Source of the DNA: Vreelandella populi
GTDB lineage: Bacteria; Pseudomonadota; Gammaproteobacteria; Pseudomonadales; Halomonadaceae
Direction: 5' to 3'
DNA: 64,000 nt
NCBI RefSeq assembly: GCF_003989825.1
Contig: NZ_RZHE01000015.1
Span: 186,001 to 250,000 of the forward strand
Part shown: positions 8,761-17,840 of the stretch, in pieces
Layout of the letters: every line of letters starts with the position of its first letter
Position numbering within the stretch: the first letter of the stretch is position 1
Notes under the pieces: generated by a model
The model's database searches: none
Told to the model about the DNA's origin: nothing
What the model saw: the letters and a program-made list of their open reading frames with translations, nothing else
Position numbers and translations under genes: made by a program

Positions 8761-9762
8761 TCAGCAGCTGCTGTTGCGAATGCGCTCCAGCATCTCATCG
8801 CCGTACTGCTCAATGAAATCGGCATGGACCGCTTCCACGGCTTCCTGGAAGGGTGCTGGATCGACGTTATCGGTCACTGTCATACCACGCTCCTGAAGGA
8901 ATGCCACGCCCTCCTCTTCCAAGCGTGATACCTCAGCGCGGGTCGCTTCGGTAGCGGCTTGGGCGGCTTCATCAAACCAGGCGCGCTCTTCTTCACTTAG
9001 TCCATCAATCAGAACCGGCGAGCCAAGCAGAATGGCAGGCGAATAGACGTGGCCAGTCAGCGATAGCTGGTCCTGCACCTCATAGAGGTTCGCGGCCACA
9101 ATGACCGTAAGGGGATTTTCTTGGCCATCCACCGTGCCTTGTTGCAAGGCAGTAAATAGCTCCGGCATGGCCATGGGTGTCGGGCTCGCGCCTAATCCCT
9201 GAAAAGCCTGCTGATGAATGCGGTTTTCCATGGTGCGTATCTTCAGGCCACGGACATCCTCAGGCTTTGCGATGGGGCGTCGGCTATTGGTGATATGGCG
9301 AAAGCCGTTTTCCGACCAGGACAGGCCGACCAGGTCATGGTCGCCCATCTTATCGAGTAGTTCCTGGCCAATCTCGCCATCAAGCACGCAGCGAGCCTGC
9401 TCGTAGCTGGTAAACAAGAACGGCAGGTCGAGAACGTAGGTCTCTGGTACAAAGTTACCCAATGGCCCGGAGGAGGTAATCACTATATCGACGGTGCCTA
9501 TTTGCAGCCCCTCGATCATGGCCCGCTCCCCGCCGAGCGAGCCACTGGGGTGATCCGTAACGGTAAAAGCACCATCAGAGAGGCTTTCGAGGGTCTCTTT
9601 AAATGCCCGCGAACCGGCGCCATAGTGAGAGTCACTAGAAATAGCGTAGCCCACGCTTACCTCTGTGGCGGCCTGAGCCTGAAATGCCAGGCCCGCCAGG
9701 GCAAGCGTGGTAGCGGTGCCGATGGCGGTCGCAAGCGTACGTCGAGCGAAACGAGTGGTCAT
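8761..9762 (-). CDS. TRAP transporter substrate-binding protein (DctP family)
   Basis: A 333-aa periplasmic binding protein. The N-terminus MTTRFARRTLATAIG begins a clear Sec signal peptide ending near AQA-ATE (about residues 30-32). Mature features include the helix hinge QIGTVDIVITSSGPLG, GLKIRTMENRIHQ with the ligand-binding Arg, and ALQQGTVDGQENP, all typical of DctP. A longer frame would start 29 codons upstream, but ATG 9762 with an AGGAGT ribosome site opens the signal peptide and is preferred. It delivers substrate to the dctQM permease downstream. The acidic mature protein fits a halophile-like periplasm. Confidence 0.92.
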   Translation of the reverse strand: MTTRFARRTLATAIGTATTLALAGLAFQAQAATEVSVGYAISSDSHYGAGSRAFKETLESLSDGAFTVTDHPSGSLGGERAMIEGLQIGTVDIVITSSGPLGNFVPETYVLDLPFLFTSYEQARCVLDGEIGQELLDKMGDHDLVGLSWSENGFRHITNSRRPIAKPEDVRGLKIRTMENRIHQQAFQGLGASPTPMAMPELFTALQQGTVDGQENPLTVIVAANLYEVQDQLSLTGHVYSPAILLGSPVLIDGLSEEERAWFDEAAQAATEATRAEVSRLEEEGVAFLQERGMTVTDNVDPAPFQEAVEAVHADFIEQYGDEMLERIRNSSC

Positions 9763-9848
9763 GGTAATACTCCTGATTGTATTTATTAGTAAGAACGGCG
9801 GGGAGTAGTAGCCCCTTATTGCTCGCCCGCCAGGCAGGCGAAGATCCA

Positions 9849-10811
9849 TTAGCGATGCTCTGCCACATAGGCATCGATAATCTGTTTGAAATCTCGGTCC
9901 CCGACAAAACCCAGTTGGTTAGCTTTAGCGGTTTCAAACCGAGCGGGCCAGCTAGCCACCAGAGGCTCAATGTGTGGGTCAGGCTCATGACGTACACGCT
10001 CCACTGCCTCAGCGCCCGCCACCTCACGCAACGCCTCCAGCATTTCGGAAACATTGGTGGTGATGCCCGGCAGAATGAACGCGCGAAACTTGCCGAGCGC
10101 TTCTCCCTGCACTTCGGCGCCATGTATCAACGCGTCGATCACCTTATCCGGTGACATAACGAAAAGCGCCTGATCCAACGGTACGGGGCAAATGGCTTCC
10201 TCCCCGTTTAAGGGCTCGCGCAGAATACTGGACGCGAAGCTCGACGCCGCGGCATTCGGCCGCCCAGGGCGAATCACAATAGTCGGCAAACGCAGTACTC
10301 TGCCGTCAATCAGGCCGCGTCGGCTGTAGTCGTTGATTAGAAGCTCGCACATTGCTTTTTGCGTGCCATAGGACGTTTGCGGCTGCGAGGCCGTCATGTC
10401 ATCCAGCACATCGGGCAGATCCCCGCCGTAAGCCGCCACGGAGCTTGCCATGACTAAGCGCGTCTTATGCAAACCACGGGCACGGCAACCTTCCAGCAGA
10501 GCGCGAGTAGCATCAAAATTGACCGCCATCCCCAGATCAAGATCGGCCTCTGCCGCGGAGCTTACGATCGCCGCCAGATGGAAGATGACATCGGGCTTTT
10601 GATCAAGCGCACTACCCAGCGCATCAGAAGCTGTAATATCCACGGCATCATTGCGGATCGTCATATCAAACGCGTCAGGTACGCCAGCCTGGGTTTGATC
10701 GACCAGCGTTAAGTGCGAGATCGGATGACCGCACAGCTCTTTGCGGCTAATCAGTCGATGTAAAAGACGCTGTCCCAAAAATCCAGCGGCGCCCGTGATT
10801 AAGATATGCAT
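9849..10811 (-). CDS. denD: NAD-dependent D-erythronate dehydrogenase-like epimerase-fold enzyme (DenD)
   Basis: A 320-aa extended short-chain dehydrogenase. TGAAGFLGQRLL at residues 6-17 is the NAD-binding motif, FHLAAIVSS near residue 75 follows, and the catalytic pair YGTQK is near residue 146. DenD oxidises D-erythronate to 2-oxo-tetronate; the identification rests on the fold plus close linkage to otnI, otnK and TRAP genes, the known setting of denD. The same family includes UDP-sugar epimerases, but no sugar-nucleotide genes are nearby. It sits 62 bp downstream of otnI's end and upstream of dctP in one - strand operon. Confidence 0.8.
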   Translation of the reverse strand: MHILITGAAGFLGQRLLHRLISRKELCGHPISHLTLVDQTQAGVPDAFDMTIRNDAVDITASDALGSALDQKPDVIFHLAAIVSSAAEADLDLGMAVNFDATRALLEGCRARGLHKTRLVMASSVAAYGGDLPDVLDDMTASQPQTSYGTQKAMCELLINDYSRRGLIDGRVLRLPTIVIRPGRPNAAASSFASSILREPLNGEEAICPVPLDQALFVMSPDKVIDALIHGAEVQGEALGKFRAFILPGITTNVSEMLEALREVAGAEAVERVRHEPDPHIEPLVASWPARFETAKANQLGFVGDRDFKQIIDAYVAEHR

Positions 10812-10873
10812 GATTAAGGTGTCCTCGCTTTATTGTAGGTTGTTAGCGTTTGAGACCGTTTTCCACAACTCGC

Positions 10874-11668
10874 TCATGAGTGAAGCCCATAGTTTCTACC
10901 CCAGCCTAGACCTTGTCGCGTATCGCCAGCCGGCCTGTATTCGCAGCCAACCCAACCGCTATAGCCCAGCGTTTCGAGCTTGGTAAACAGCGCCGGATAG
11001 TTGACCTCGCCAACATCGGGCTCGTGCCGTTCCGGCACTCCCGCCACTTGAACATGAGCGATAACGCTAAACTGCCGCTCAAGATGGCGAATAAGGTCTC
11101 CTTCCATGATCTGACAATGGTAAAGATCAAACTGTAGTTTCAGATTGCTCGTCCCCAGTTCTTTCAATACCGCCATGGCTTGCGCCTGTCTCGACAAGAA
11201 GTAATTGGGCATATCCCGGGTATTGATAGGCTCGATCAATATGTCCTTGCCCAGCTTGGCGGCCTCAGTAGTGGCGTAGCGCAGGTTACGCAAGTAGGTA
11301 GCCTGATGATCGGCTTGGGTCGTCGCATCGGCACCTTTAGGCAGCAAGCCCGCCATGGCATGAACGCGGGGGCAGTTGAGCGTCTCGGCGTAACGTAACG
11401 CCTCGACGACCGAATCACGAAACTCAGCTTCGCGCCCAGGCAGGCTGGCAAGGCCTCTTTCACCGGCTTCCCAATCACCCGGCGGCAAGTTGAACAGCAC
11501 TTGCTCTAAGTGTGTTTCGTCAAGCGCCTGGCGCAGTTCCGCAGCGCTATAGGCATAGGGAAACAGGTACTCAACCCCTTTAAAACCCGCATCAGCCGCC
11601 GCTAAAAAACGGTCCATAAAATCGTGCTCGTTAAACAGCATACTGAGGTTGGCGGCTAATCGAATCAT
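10874..11668 (-). CDS. otnI: 2-oxo-tetronate isomerase OtnI (hydroxypyruvate-isomerase family)
   Basis: A 264-aa TIM-barrel sugar isomerase. The N-terminus ANLSMLFNE near residue 5, [15 protein letters not shown] near residue 58, the metal ligand Glu in LIEPINTRD near residue 145 and the late GCEYRPAG near residue 240 match the Hyi/OtnI family. OtnI interconverts 2-oxo- and 3-oxo-tetronate, linking the DenD/LtnD products to OtnK. The presence of denD and otnK in the operon favours OtnI over true hydroxypyruvate isomerase. About 136 bp separate it from otnK copy 2 upstream. Confidence 0.88.
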   Translation of the reverse strand: MIRLAANLSMLFNEHDFMDRFLAAADAGFKGVEYLFPYAYSAAELRQALDETHLEQVLFNLPPGDWEAGERGLASLPGREAEFRDSVVEALRYAETLNCPRVHAMAGLLPKGADATTQADHQATYLRNLRYATTEAAKLGKDILIEPINTRDMPNYFLSRQAQAMAVLKELGTSNLKLQFDLYHCQIMEGDLIRHLERQFSVIAHVQVAGVPERHEPDVGEVNYPALFTKLETLGYSGWVGCEYRPAGDTRQGLGWGRNYGLHS

Positions 11669-11804
11669 GACGTATCGGTACCTCTTTATGTTTTATCGCA
11701 ATGTGGACTAATCCCGAGGTAATCACGCCTCAAGCTTCGCGACTTGCCTAGGGCCCTGATCTGCTCCCGCCAGCTATTAGGATGGGGGCGGCGCAGATAA
11801 ACGC

Positions 11805-13148
11805 TCATGCCAGCACCTCAAAGGCTCGTGTGAAGAAATCGACACTCCCGAAGTTACCCGACTTCAACGCCAGGGAAAGCGGCGCTTCACGCCCCGCCAG
11901 CGGTGTCTGAGTCCAGGGCACGCCAGGATCAATCTGCTCGCCAATACGTAGGGTGGAAATTTCCAGCGCCGAGACTACTGCCCCCGAGGTTTCGCCCCCG
12001 GCGACTAGCAACTGACCAACGCCTTCGTTAACCAGCGTGACCGCCAATTGGCTCAATGCCTCTTCGACCAGCGCTCCTGCCCGCGCGACACCCAATGCTT
12101 TCTGGGCAGCGCTAACCTTCTCTGGCTCTGCCGAAGCGTAGATTAATACCGCGGTCTGTTCCGATAGTTGCTGCCGAGCAAAAGCCAGCGCCTGCTCCCA
12201 CTGTCGATCACTTTCGGCAAGCGACAAAGGGTCTAGCGCAAAACCGCCGTTAGGGTGACGCGCCAGAAAATCAGCTACTTGTGCCAGGGTTGTTTTAGAA
12301 CAACTCCCGGACAACACCAGCGCACTGCCTGATGCAGGCTGTAAACGCCCCGGTTCGGTAACGGGCTCCAGCCAGCCTTGGGCACGGTACTGAGCGGGCA
12401 AGGCCTGTCCCAGGCCAGAACCACCGGTAACCAACGGCATCAGCACGGTAGCTTCTGCCAATATATCCAGGTCCTGCTCATCAAGCGTGTCACAAATCAC
12501 ATGGCGAGTGCCCTGTTCGGCAAGTGCGAATAAGTGATCAAGAGTGGCGCCGGCGCCTTGGGCCAATACCGAGTGACTGAGCAAGCCTACCGGATGGGAT
12601 GTTTGGCGGGATAAGACCCGCACCAGATCGGCGTCCTGCATCGGGTTGAGCGGATGATGCTGCATACCACTGTCGTTAAGCAGGCGGTCACCTACGAACA
12701 GGTGGCCCTGATAAACCGAACGACCATTAATCGGAAACGCCGGCACCATTACGGTTTGAGAGGCGCCCAGGCGATCCAGCAATGCTTCGGCCACGGGGCC
12801 GATATTGCCTTGATCAGTGGAATCAAAGGTAGAGCAGTACTTAAAGTACAGCTGTCGGACGCCCTGCTCACGTAGCCACTCAAGGGCCGCGAGAGAATCC
12901 GCGATGGCCCCAGCTGCCGGGCAAGAGCGTGATTTCAAGGCTACCACTACCGCATCAATCTCTTGGAGATCTATCGACTCCTGCGGCACGCCAATTACCT
13001 GTACACAGCGCATGCCACCGCGCACCAAGTTATTGGCAAGATCCGTTGCCCCGGTAAAATCATCGGCGATGGCTCCCAGCACTATGTTTCCAAGGGCTGT
13101 TTTTCCAAGGGCTATTTTTTCAAGGGCTATGCCCTGCTCCGCGCTCAT
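11805..13148 (-). CDS. otnK: 3-oxo-tetronate kinase OtnK, copy 2, with repeat-bearing N-terminus
   Basis: A 447-aa four-carbon acid sugar kinase with the same domain order as copy 1 and long stretches identical to it, for example in the KYCSTFDSTD, FPINGR and SGNFGSVDFFTRAF regions. It differs at the N-terminus, which carries about 19 extra residues made of a five-residue repeat (KIALG, KTALG, NIVLG) encoded by three 15-bp units. The last unit merges into the conserved VLGAIADDFTG start. ATG 13148 has a GGGA site upstream; a GTG inside the last unit could be an alternative start. The gene is in the - strand operon between ltnD and otnI. Confidence 0.92.
   Translation of the reverse strand: MSAEQGIALEKIALGKTALGNIVLGAIADDFTGATDLANNLVRGGMRCVQVIGVPQESIDLQEIDAVVVALKSRSCPAAGAIADSLAALEWLREQGVRQLYFKYCSTFDSTDQGNIGPVAEALLDRLGASQTVMVPAFPINGRSVYQGHLFVGDRLLNDSGMQHHPLNPMQDADLVRVLSRQTSHPVGLLSHSVLAQGAGATLDHLFALAEQGTRHVICDTLDEQDLDILAEATVLMPLVTGGSGLGQALPAQYRAQGWLEPVTEPGRLQPASGSALVLSGSCSKTTLAQVADFLARHPNGGFALDPLSLAESDRQWEQALAFARQQLSEQTAVLIYASAEPEKVSAAQKALGVARAGALVEEALSQLAVTLVNEGVGQLLVAGGETSGAVVSALEISTLRIGEQIDPGVPWTQTPLAGREAPLSLALKSGNFGSVDFFTRAFEVLA
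13087..13131. repeat. Three tandem 15-bp units inside the otnK copy 2 leader
   Basis: Three consecutive 15-bp units at 13087-13101, 13102-13116 and 13117-13131 share the core TTCCAAGGGCT with one or two changes each. Because the unit is a multiple of three, the frame stays open and each unit adds five residues to the kinase N-terminus. Copy 1 of otnK lacks them, so they look like a slippage expansion of the start of the gene. Confidence 0.9.
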
Positions 13149-13150
13149 GC

Positions 13151-14083
13151 TTAGGTTCCCTGAGCATCGTTAGCCGCTTCAGGCAACGTAATACCTGATA
13201 GCCGCTGATAGACTTTGATAACGGCGGAATCATCCTCTCGACCGAAGCCTGCCCCACTGGCCGAGGTAAACTGCTGCAACGCACTGGCGGCAACCGGCGT
13301 TGCCATCGAAAGCTCACGCCCGGTCTGGTGCACGATATTGAGGTCTTTAATAAAGATATCCACCGCCGAAAGCGGCGTGTAGTCACCTTTGAGAATGTGG
13401 GGGACACGATTTTCGAACATCCAGGAATTGCCCGCCGAGTGGGTAATCACCTCAAAGATGACCTCGGGGTCAAGCCCCATTCGGATACCCAACGCCATGG
13501 CTTCAGCGGCAGTCGCGATATGTACGCCTGCTAGCAGTTGATTGACCAGCTTCATACTGGAACCCACACCGGGATCTTCGCCAAGGTGATAAACCTTGGC
13601 CGCCATGGCATCGAGCACGTCACTCGCGTAGCTGAATGCCTTCGCGGCGCCCGACGCCATGACCGATAACTCGCCACTTTTGGCTTTAGCAGCACCGCCG
13701 CTAATCGGTGCATCCAGCATCATCAATCCCTCTGCTGCCACACGCTCGCCAAGCTGTTTCGCCTGACTAGGCGCTACCGTGGCGCACTGTATGATCAGGC
13801 TACCTGACGCTAGATGCCCAACCACGCCCTGCTCACTAAACAGCACCTGTTCAACTTGATTACCGTTAACCACCACGACCAGCACAACATTACAGTGAGA
13901 GAGTTCTGCAGGCGTTGCGACACTGCGCCCACCGGAGGCGACAAAAGAGGCGCGGACTTCGTCAGCGATATCGCAACCAGTAACATCAAACCCCTTTTGC
14001 AAAAGAGTATTCGCTATTCCCATGCCCATAGCGCCAAGACCAATAACGCCGATATGAAGAAGTTGTTCACTCTGGCTGTTCAC
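13151..14083 (-). CDS. ltnD: L-threonate dehydrogenase LtnD
   Basis: A 310-aa beta-hydroxyacid dehydrogenase that oxidises L-threonate to 2-oxo-tetronate with NAD. The Rossmann motif GLGAMGMGIA lies near residue 15, the substrate motif DAPISGGAAKAKSGEL near residue 118, and the catalytic Lys in SSMKLVNQLL near residue 175. It is the first gene of the - strand operon and its stop nearly abuts otnK copy 2 (2 bp apart), the usual ltnD-otnK pairing. The chosen start is GTG at 14083, preceded by GAGG about 10 nt upstream. The divergent LacI-type gene probably controls it. Confidence 0.88.
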   Translation of the reverse strand: MNSQSEQLLHIGVIGLGAMGMGIANTLLQKGFDVTGCDIADEVRASFVASGGRSVATPAELSHCNVVLVVVVNGNQVEQVLFSEQGVVGHLASGSLIIQCATVAPSQAKQLGERVAAEGLMMLDAPISGGAAKAKSGELSVMASGAAKAFSYASDVLDAMAAKVYHLGEDPGVGSSMKLVNQLLAGVHIATAAEAMALGIRMGLDPEVIFEVITHSAGNSWMFENRVPHILKGDYTPLSAVDIFIKDLNIVHQTGRELSMATPVAASALQQFTSASGAGFGREDDSAVIKVYQRLSGITLPEAANDAQGT

Positions 14084-14149
14084 CTAGTGATACCTCACTG
14101 TTGTTGTTATTAGTTATCGTCGCGGTGTTTAACCATCAATCAACCGTCA

Positions 14150-14181
14150 AATGGTAGCGCTGTCATGATAGCGCTACCATT
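14150..14181. promoter_or_regulatory. Double LacI-family operator between ltnD and the regulator gene
   Basis: A perfect 12-bp inverted repeat (14150-14161 and 14170-14181) with an 8-nt spacer. Each arm contains the AGCGCT core, so it can also be read as two 16-bp pseudo-palindromes, ATGGTAGCGCTGTCAT (14151-14166) and ATGATAGCGCTACCAT (14165-14180), in mirror orientation. A central-CG palindrome of this length is the usual LacI/GntR-type operator. It lies 67 bp before the ltnD start and 56 bp before the lacI-family start, so it could control both. Confidence 0.75.
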
Positions 14182-14236
14182 ACTTCTAGATTACTCTCTG
14201 CGTATCGACAAGTTGAACATCAAGGACGTGTGACTA

Positions 14237-15271
14237 ATGTCTAAAGACTCCCCGACTAATGCCAAGTCACGTCGTCGTCCTGAGCAAGTTACACTCAGCC
14301 AAGTGGCCCAGGCAGCGGGGGTATCCCCGATTACCGCATCGCGGGCTCTGAATCACCCAGATAAGGTGAGCGACAGTACACGCCAAAGTGTTTTGGAAAG
14401 CGTGGAGCGCCTGGGTTATGTGCCCAACCTGGTAGCAGGAAGCTTGGCATCCTCCCGCTCCCGGTTAATTGCCATTATCGTACCTTCACTTATCAACAGC
14501 GTATTTGTGGAGGTCATTAAAGGCTTGCAGGAAACGCTAGAAGCACAGGGATATCAGATCCTGCTCGGCAATACCGATTACGACCTGGACCGTGAGTATC
14601 AGTTAGTGCGTACCTTTCTAGGCTGGTCGTGCTCGGCTCTGGTCACCGCCGGGCTACGCCATAACGATGCGTGCCGGACGCTATTGGCTAACTGTGGCCA
14701 CCCCATTATGGAAGTGATGGAACTAGGCAAAGGGATGGACCTAAATGTAGGCCTCGACCATACGGCTGCCGGGAGCTGTATGACGAACCACCTTATCGAC
14801 AGAGGCTATCAGCGAATTGTGTATGTTGCCGCGCGGCTCTCTCACGATTATCGCGCGGGGATGCGCTACGAAGGACATAAAGCGGTGCTGAAGGCGAAGG
14901 GGCTTGAGGCCCCCTTGTTAGAACTGGATACGTTAGGCAGCCTGCAGGCAGGCGCAGAAAGTCTGGCCCAGGTGTTACAACACTATCCCGCTACACAGGC
15001 CATCCATTTTGCCAACGACGACCTTGCCGCAGGCGCCCTGTTGGCCGCCCAGCGCCGAGGTCTTAGTGTGCCGGATGATATTGCCATTGCAGGCTTCAAT
15101 GGCCTACCGCTCGGCCAACATATCACGCCGAAACTCACCACTATTCTCTCTCCACGCGAAGACATGGGCCGCTTGGCCGCTCAGGAACTCATTCGCAGAT
15201 TAAGCGGCAAAAGCGTCTACCGCCGCCAGCACGACGTGGGTTTTACGCTTCAGGTGGGCGAGAGCACTTAG
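14237..15271 (+). CDS. LacI-family transcriptional regulator of the tetronate operon
   Basis: A 344-aa regulator. The N-terminal helix-turn-helix and hinge are clear: TLSQVAQAAGVSPITASRAL at residues 19-38, NHPDKVS and GYVPNLVAGSLAS (hinge helix). The remainder is a periplasmic-binding-like sugar-sensing domain with IAIIVPSL near residue 75 and IAGFNGLPLG near residue 290. It resembles GntR-type members that respond to sugar acids. It is divergent from ltnD, with the double operator between them, so it probably represses the tetronate operon and itself until a tetronate or phosphorylated intermediate binds. Confidence 0.9.
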   Translation: MSKDSPTNAKSRRRPEQVTLSQVAQAAGVSPITASRALNHPDKVSDSTRQSVLESVERLGYVPNLVAGSLASSRSRLIAIIVPSLINSVFVEVIKGLQETLEAQGYQILLGNTDYDLDREYQLVRTFLGWSCSALVTAGLRHNDACRTLLANCGHPIMEVMELGKGMDLNVGLDHTAAGSCMTNHLIDRGYQRIVYVAARLSHDYRAGMRYEGHKAVLKAKGLEAPLLELDTLGSLQAGAESLAQVLQHYPATQAIHFANDDLAAGALLAAQRRGLSVPDDIAIAGFNGLPLGQHITPKLTTILSPREDMGRLAAQELIRRLSGKSVYRRQHDVGFTLQVGEST

Positions 15272-15590
15272 GCCGGCCCTTATGTTCTTCTTCAACCAGG
15301 ATACAACTGAGGTTAGCTATTGGCCTTCTCTAGATGAGTCCGCACATACTCCATACTTGCCTCCGTTGGCTCTGGCGCCATTAGGGTTCACCCACGCTAC
15401 GCTGACCTAGACCGATGTCACCAATGAAATGGTAGGTAACGATGTACCACCTGTGTCCGGTCAGCAGCGCATGGCTACCGGGGTACGCGTGGCTTTCAAT
15501 CCAACCAGTCTATAAACTCAACAAAGCGAGCCGCCGAGAGTTTGCAATTTTATTGCCTTCAATACCTAGTTTCCAAAAAGGACGGACGCT
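15272..15590. other. 319-bp intergenic region before mgtE
   Basis: No gene, tRNA or convincing terminator is visible. An AAAAAGGACGG ribosome site lies just before the mgtE start at its right end. I looked for an Mg-sensing leader because of mgtE, but saw no fold that I could defend. Confidence 0.5.
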
Positions 15591-16946
15591 ATGCGCGATG
15601 ATGAAAAATATACCAATAACGAAGAGCTGCTGCTTCACCTTCAAAAGCTTTTAGACACTCCAGAAACAGCGGTTCTACACGAGTTTTTCAATGAACTCGA
15701 TATTTTAGACATTGCGCGAACACTTGAATCCTTCCCGGCCAAAACACGCGATTTTCTTTGGGAGTTTATTCCTGACGAGGTGATAGGCGAGGTTCTCGCG
15801 GAAGTTGACGAAGGTATCCGTGCCGACTATATCGAAGATTTATCGGCCAGCGACGTTGAGCAAATTGTTAAAGGCCTGGATGCTCAAGAAGTTGCAGAAG
15901 TACTGGATGTTGCTGATGAGTCAATAAAAACCAGCGTCTACGCAAGCCTCGACCAAGAGATTCGCGCCCAGGTCGAGAATCTACATGCCTATGAGGATGA
16001 CGTAGTGGGTCGTTACATGGACCCAGAAACCGTTAATGTAAAACAAGGCGTGTCGTTGGAAGCAGTGCAACGCTACATCCGAATTCATCGTTTGCTCGAC
16101 GATGAGTCGCAGCAGATCATGATCACAGATAAGGATAAGCGGTTACTGGGCACCTTAACCCTAATTGATTTAATCAAGCAGCCACAGGATGCCGTGGTTG
16201 ATGATTACATAAATGATTTTTTTACCCTCAATGACCAAATGAAAGTCAGCGATGCGGCTGCGCTGCTGCGCTCTAAAGAGCTTCACTTTGTGCCCGTATG
16301 CGATAGCGACGGCTTACTGGTCGGGCAACTAAACGCCGCTGACGTATTAGAAATTACCCAGGATGATGCCGACCTGACGCTCAAGCATATGTCAGGCGTC
16401 AGTGATGAAGAGGAAGTCTTTACCCCGATTGTGCGCAGCGCTAAAAGCCGAGGCGTTTGGTTAGGTATTAATTTATTGACCGCTTTTTTAGCAGCGTTTG
16501 TTATCGGGCAATTTGAAGCCGTGCTGGATCAAATTGTAGCACTGGCCATTTTGATGCCAGTAGTCGCAAGCATGGGGGGTATTGCCGGCAGCCAAACGCT
16601 TACCGTTGTTATACGCGGTTTAGCGCTGGGCCAACTCGCGGGTAACAATAAACGCTGGCTCTACAATAAAGAGCTATGGGTAGGCATGAGTAATGGTCTG
16701 GTTTGGGCGTTAGTGGTCGGGCTGATTGCCTATTTCTGGTTTAGCGACCCTCTGATCACGCTGGTGATAACCCTGGCAATCTTTATCAACATGAGCCTGG
16801 CTAACATCGCAGGTGTGCTGGTCCCCCTGGTTTTGAAAAGACTACAGATTGACCCCGCTTTATCGGGTGCGGTGATATTGACGACCGTTACCGATGTGGT
16901 TGGTTTTTTATCTTTTTTGGGTCTCGCCACGCTGATTATTCTGTGA
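15591..16946 (+). CDS. mgtE: Magnesium transporter MgtE
   Basis: A 451-aa Mg2+ channel. The first 130 residues are the acidic helical MgtE_N domain, followed by two CBS domains (about residues 135-255; RYMDPETV and HFVPVCDSDGLLVG are visible) and five membrane helices from about residue 285 on. The pore region PVVASMGGIAGSQTL (near residue 325) is characteristic. The N-domain and CBS pair close the pore when cytosolic Mg2+ is high. Base composition is visibly more AT-rich than the neighbouring catabolic genes. It is monocistronic, with a hairpin 80 bp downstream. Confidence 0.95.
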   Translation: MRDDEKYTNNEELLLHLQKLLDTPETAVLHEFFNELDILDIARTLESFPAKTRDFLWEFIPDEVIGEVLAEVDEGIRADYIEDLSASDVEQIVKGLDAQEVAEVLDVADESIKTSVYASLDQEIRAQVENLHAYEDDVVGRYMDPETVNVKQGVSLEAVQRYIRIHRLLDDESQQIMITDKDKRLLGTLTLIDLIKQPQDAVVDDYINDFFTLNDQMKVSDAAALLRSKELHFVPVCDSDGLLVGQLNAADVLEITQDDADLTLKHMSGVSDEEEVFTPIVRSAKSRGVWLGINLLTAFLAAFVIGQFEAVLDQIVALAILMPVVASMGGIAGSQTLTVVIRGLALGQLAGNNKRWLYNKELWVGMSNGLVWALVVGLIAYFWFSDPLITLVITLAIFINMSLANIAGVLVPLVLKRLQIDPALSGAVILTTVTDVVGFLSFLGLATLIIL

Positions 16947-17024
16947 GCTTGGCTCATCAAGAAGGCAATTGGGACACAGACCCCTTCGCCTGCTAACATT
17001 CATCTCGCATAAATCTCCATGTGA

Positions 17025-17052
17025 TTAAAACCCTGCTAAGGCAGGATTTTAA
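17025..17052 (+). terminator. Terminator after mgtE
   Basis: An inverted repeat with 12-nt arms (17025-17036 and 17041-17052; 11 of 12 pairs) and a TAAG loop. The right arm ends in TTTTAA, giving a short U-run after the GC part of the stem. It lies between mgtE and the next gene. Confidence 0.65.
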
Positions 17053-17093
17053 CATTCAATGCTTTACTTTTCCGTGACCGCCAAGGAATCGCC

Positions 17094-17840
17094 GTGCTCC
17101 CTGAATACTCCACCATCGCTTGGCTGTTAATCGTATTTTCCGTCTATCTGACAGGGGTTTCCAAAGGGGGTTTTGCCGGTGGTTTTGGTACGCTGTCGGT
17201 GCCGCTAATGGCGCTGGCGATTAGCCCTACCCAAGCGGCAGGGCTATTGCTGCCACTGCTCTTGGTGATGGATGTATTTGCGGTAAAGGCATGGTGGGGT
17301 AAGCATGATATGGCCGAAGTATGGCGCTTTTTGCCAGGGCTACTGGTCGGGGTGGCGGTGGGCACGCTGTTATTTGACCGTCTGAGCGAACAAGGGATAC
17401 GCCTGGTGCTTGGAGGGATATCTCTGGTGTTTGCCACCTACATGCTGTTCAAGCCAGTGGCCAAAAAGGCCATCTCCACCCGCTGGGCACTGCCTGCCGC
17501 CAGCGTGTGTGGCTTTACCAGTTTTATTGCTCATGCCGGTGCCCCACCGCTGAATCTTTACCTGCTGCCACGCAAGCTATCCAAAGAGACGTTTATTGCC
17601 ACCTGCGCCGTCTCGTTTGCGGTAGTTAACGCGATCAAACTAGGTCCATATCTGTGGCTGGGTGAAGTTAACGTGACCAGCGCCTGGGCCTCCCTGCTGC
17701 TGGTGCCCGTTGCCTGGATGGGCGTGCGTAACGGCTTTTGGCTGCAAAGCCGTGTTAATGAAAAACTGTTTTATCGGCTGGTGATTTTTGCCATGTTTTT
17801 GGTGGGCGTCAATTTAATCTGGCAGGCCCTCTCGCCTTGA
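17094..17840 (+). CDS. Sulfite exporter TauE/SafE family membrane protein
   Basis: A 248-aa membrane protein with seven to eight hydrophobic helices. The TauE/SafE repeats are visible: GVSKGGFAGGFGTLSVPLM near residue 22 and GFTSFIAHAGAPPLNLYLLP near residue 140. The family moves sulfite, sulfoacetate or other small organic anions, and the substrate cannot be told from sequence. The start is a GTG at 17094 with AAGGA 8 nt upstream. It stands alone between mgtE and an HDOD gene. Confidence 0.85.
   Translation: MLPEYSTIAWLLIVFSVYLTGVSKGGFAGGFGTLSVPLMALAISPTQAAGLLLPLLLVMDVFAVKAWWGKHDMAEVWRFLPGLLVGVAVGTLLFDRLSEQGIRLVLGGISLVFATYMLFKPVAKKAISTRWALPAASVCGFTSFIAHAGAPPLNLYLLPRKLSKETFIATCAVSFAVVNAIKLGPYLWLGEVNVTSAWASLLLVPVAWMGVRNGFWLQSRVNEKLFYRLVIFAMFLVGVNLIWQALSP

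Noticed and set aside
9797-9817. GGGG-N8-CCCC hairpin between denD and dctP
   Set aside because: A 4-bp stem without a U-run is too weak to call a terminator; it may only be an mRNA processing or chance structure.
11759-11796. Imperfect inverted repeat ATCTGC...GCAGAT between otnI and otnK copy 2
   Set aside because: The inner part pairs poorly, there is no U-run, and both genes seem to belong to one operon.
15272-15590. Possible Mg-responsive leader before mgtE
   Set aside because: No M-box-like conserved core or convincing alternative hairpins could be seen by eye.
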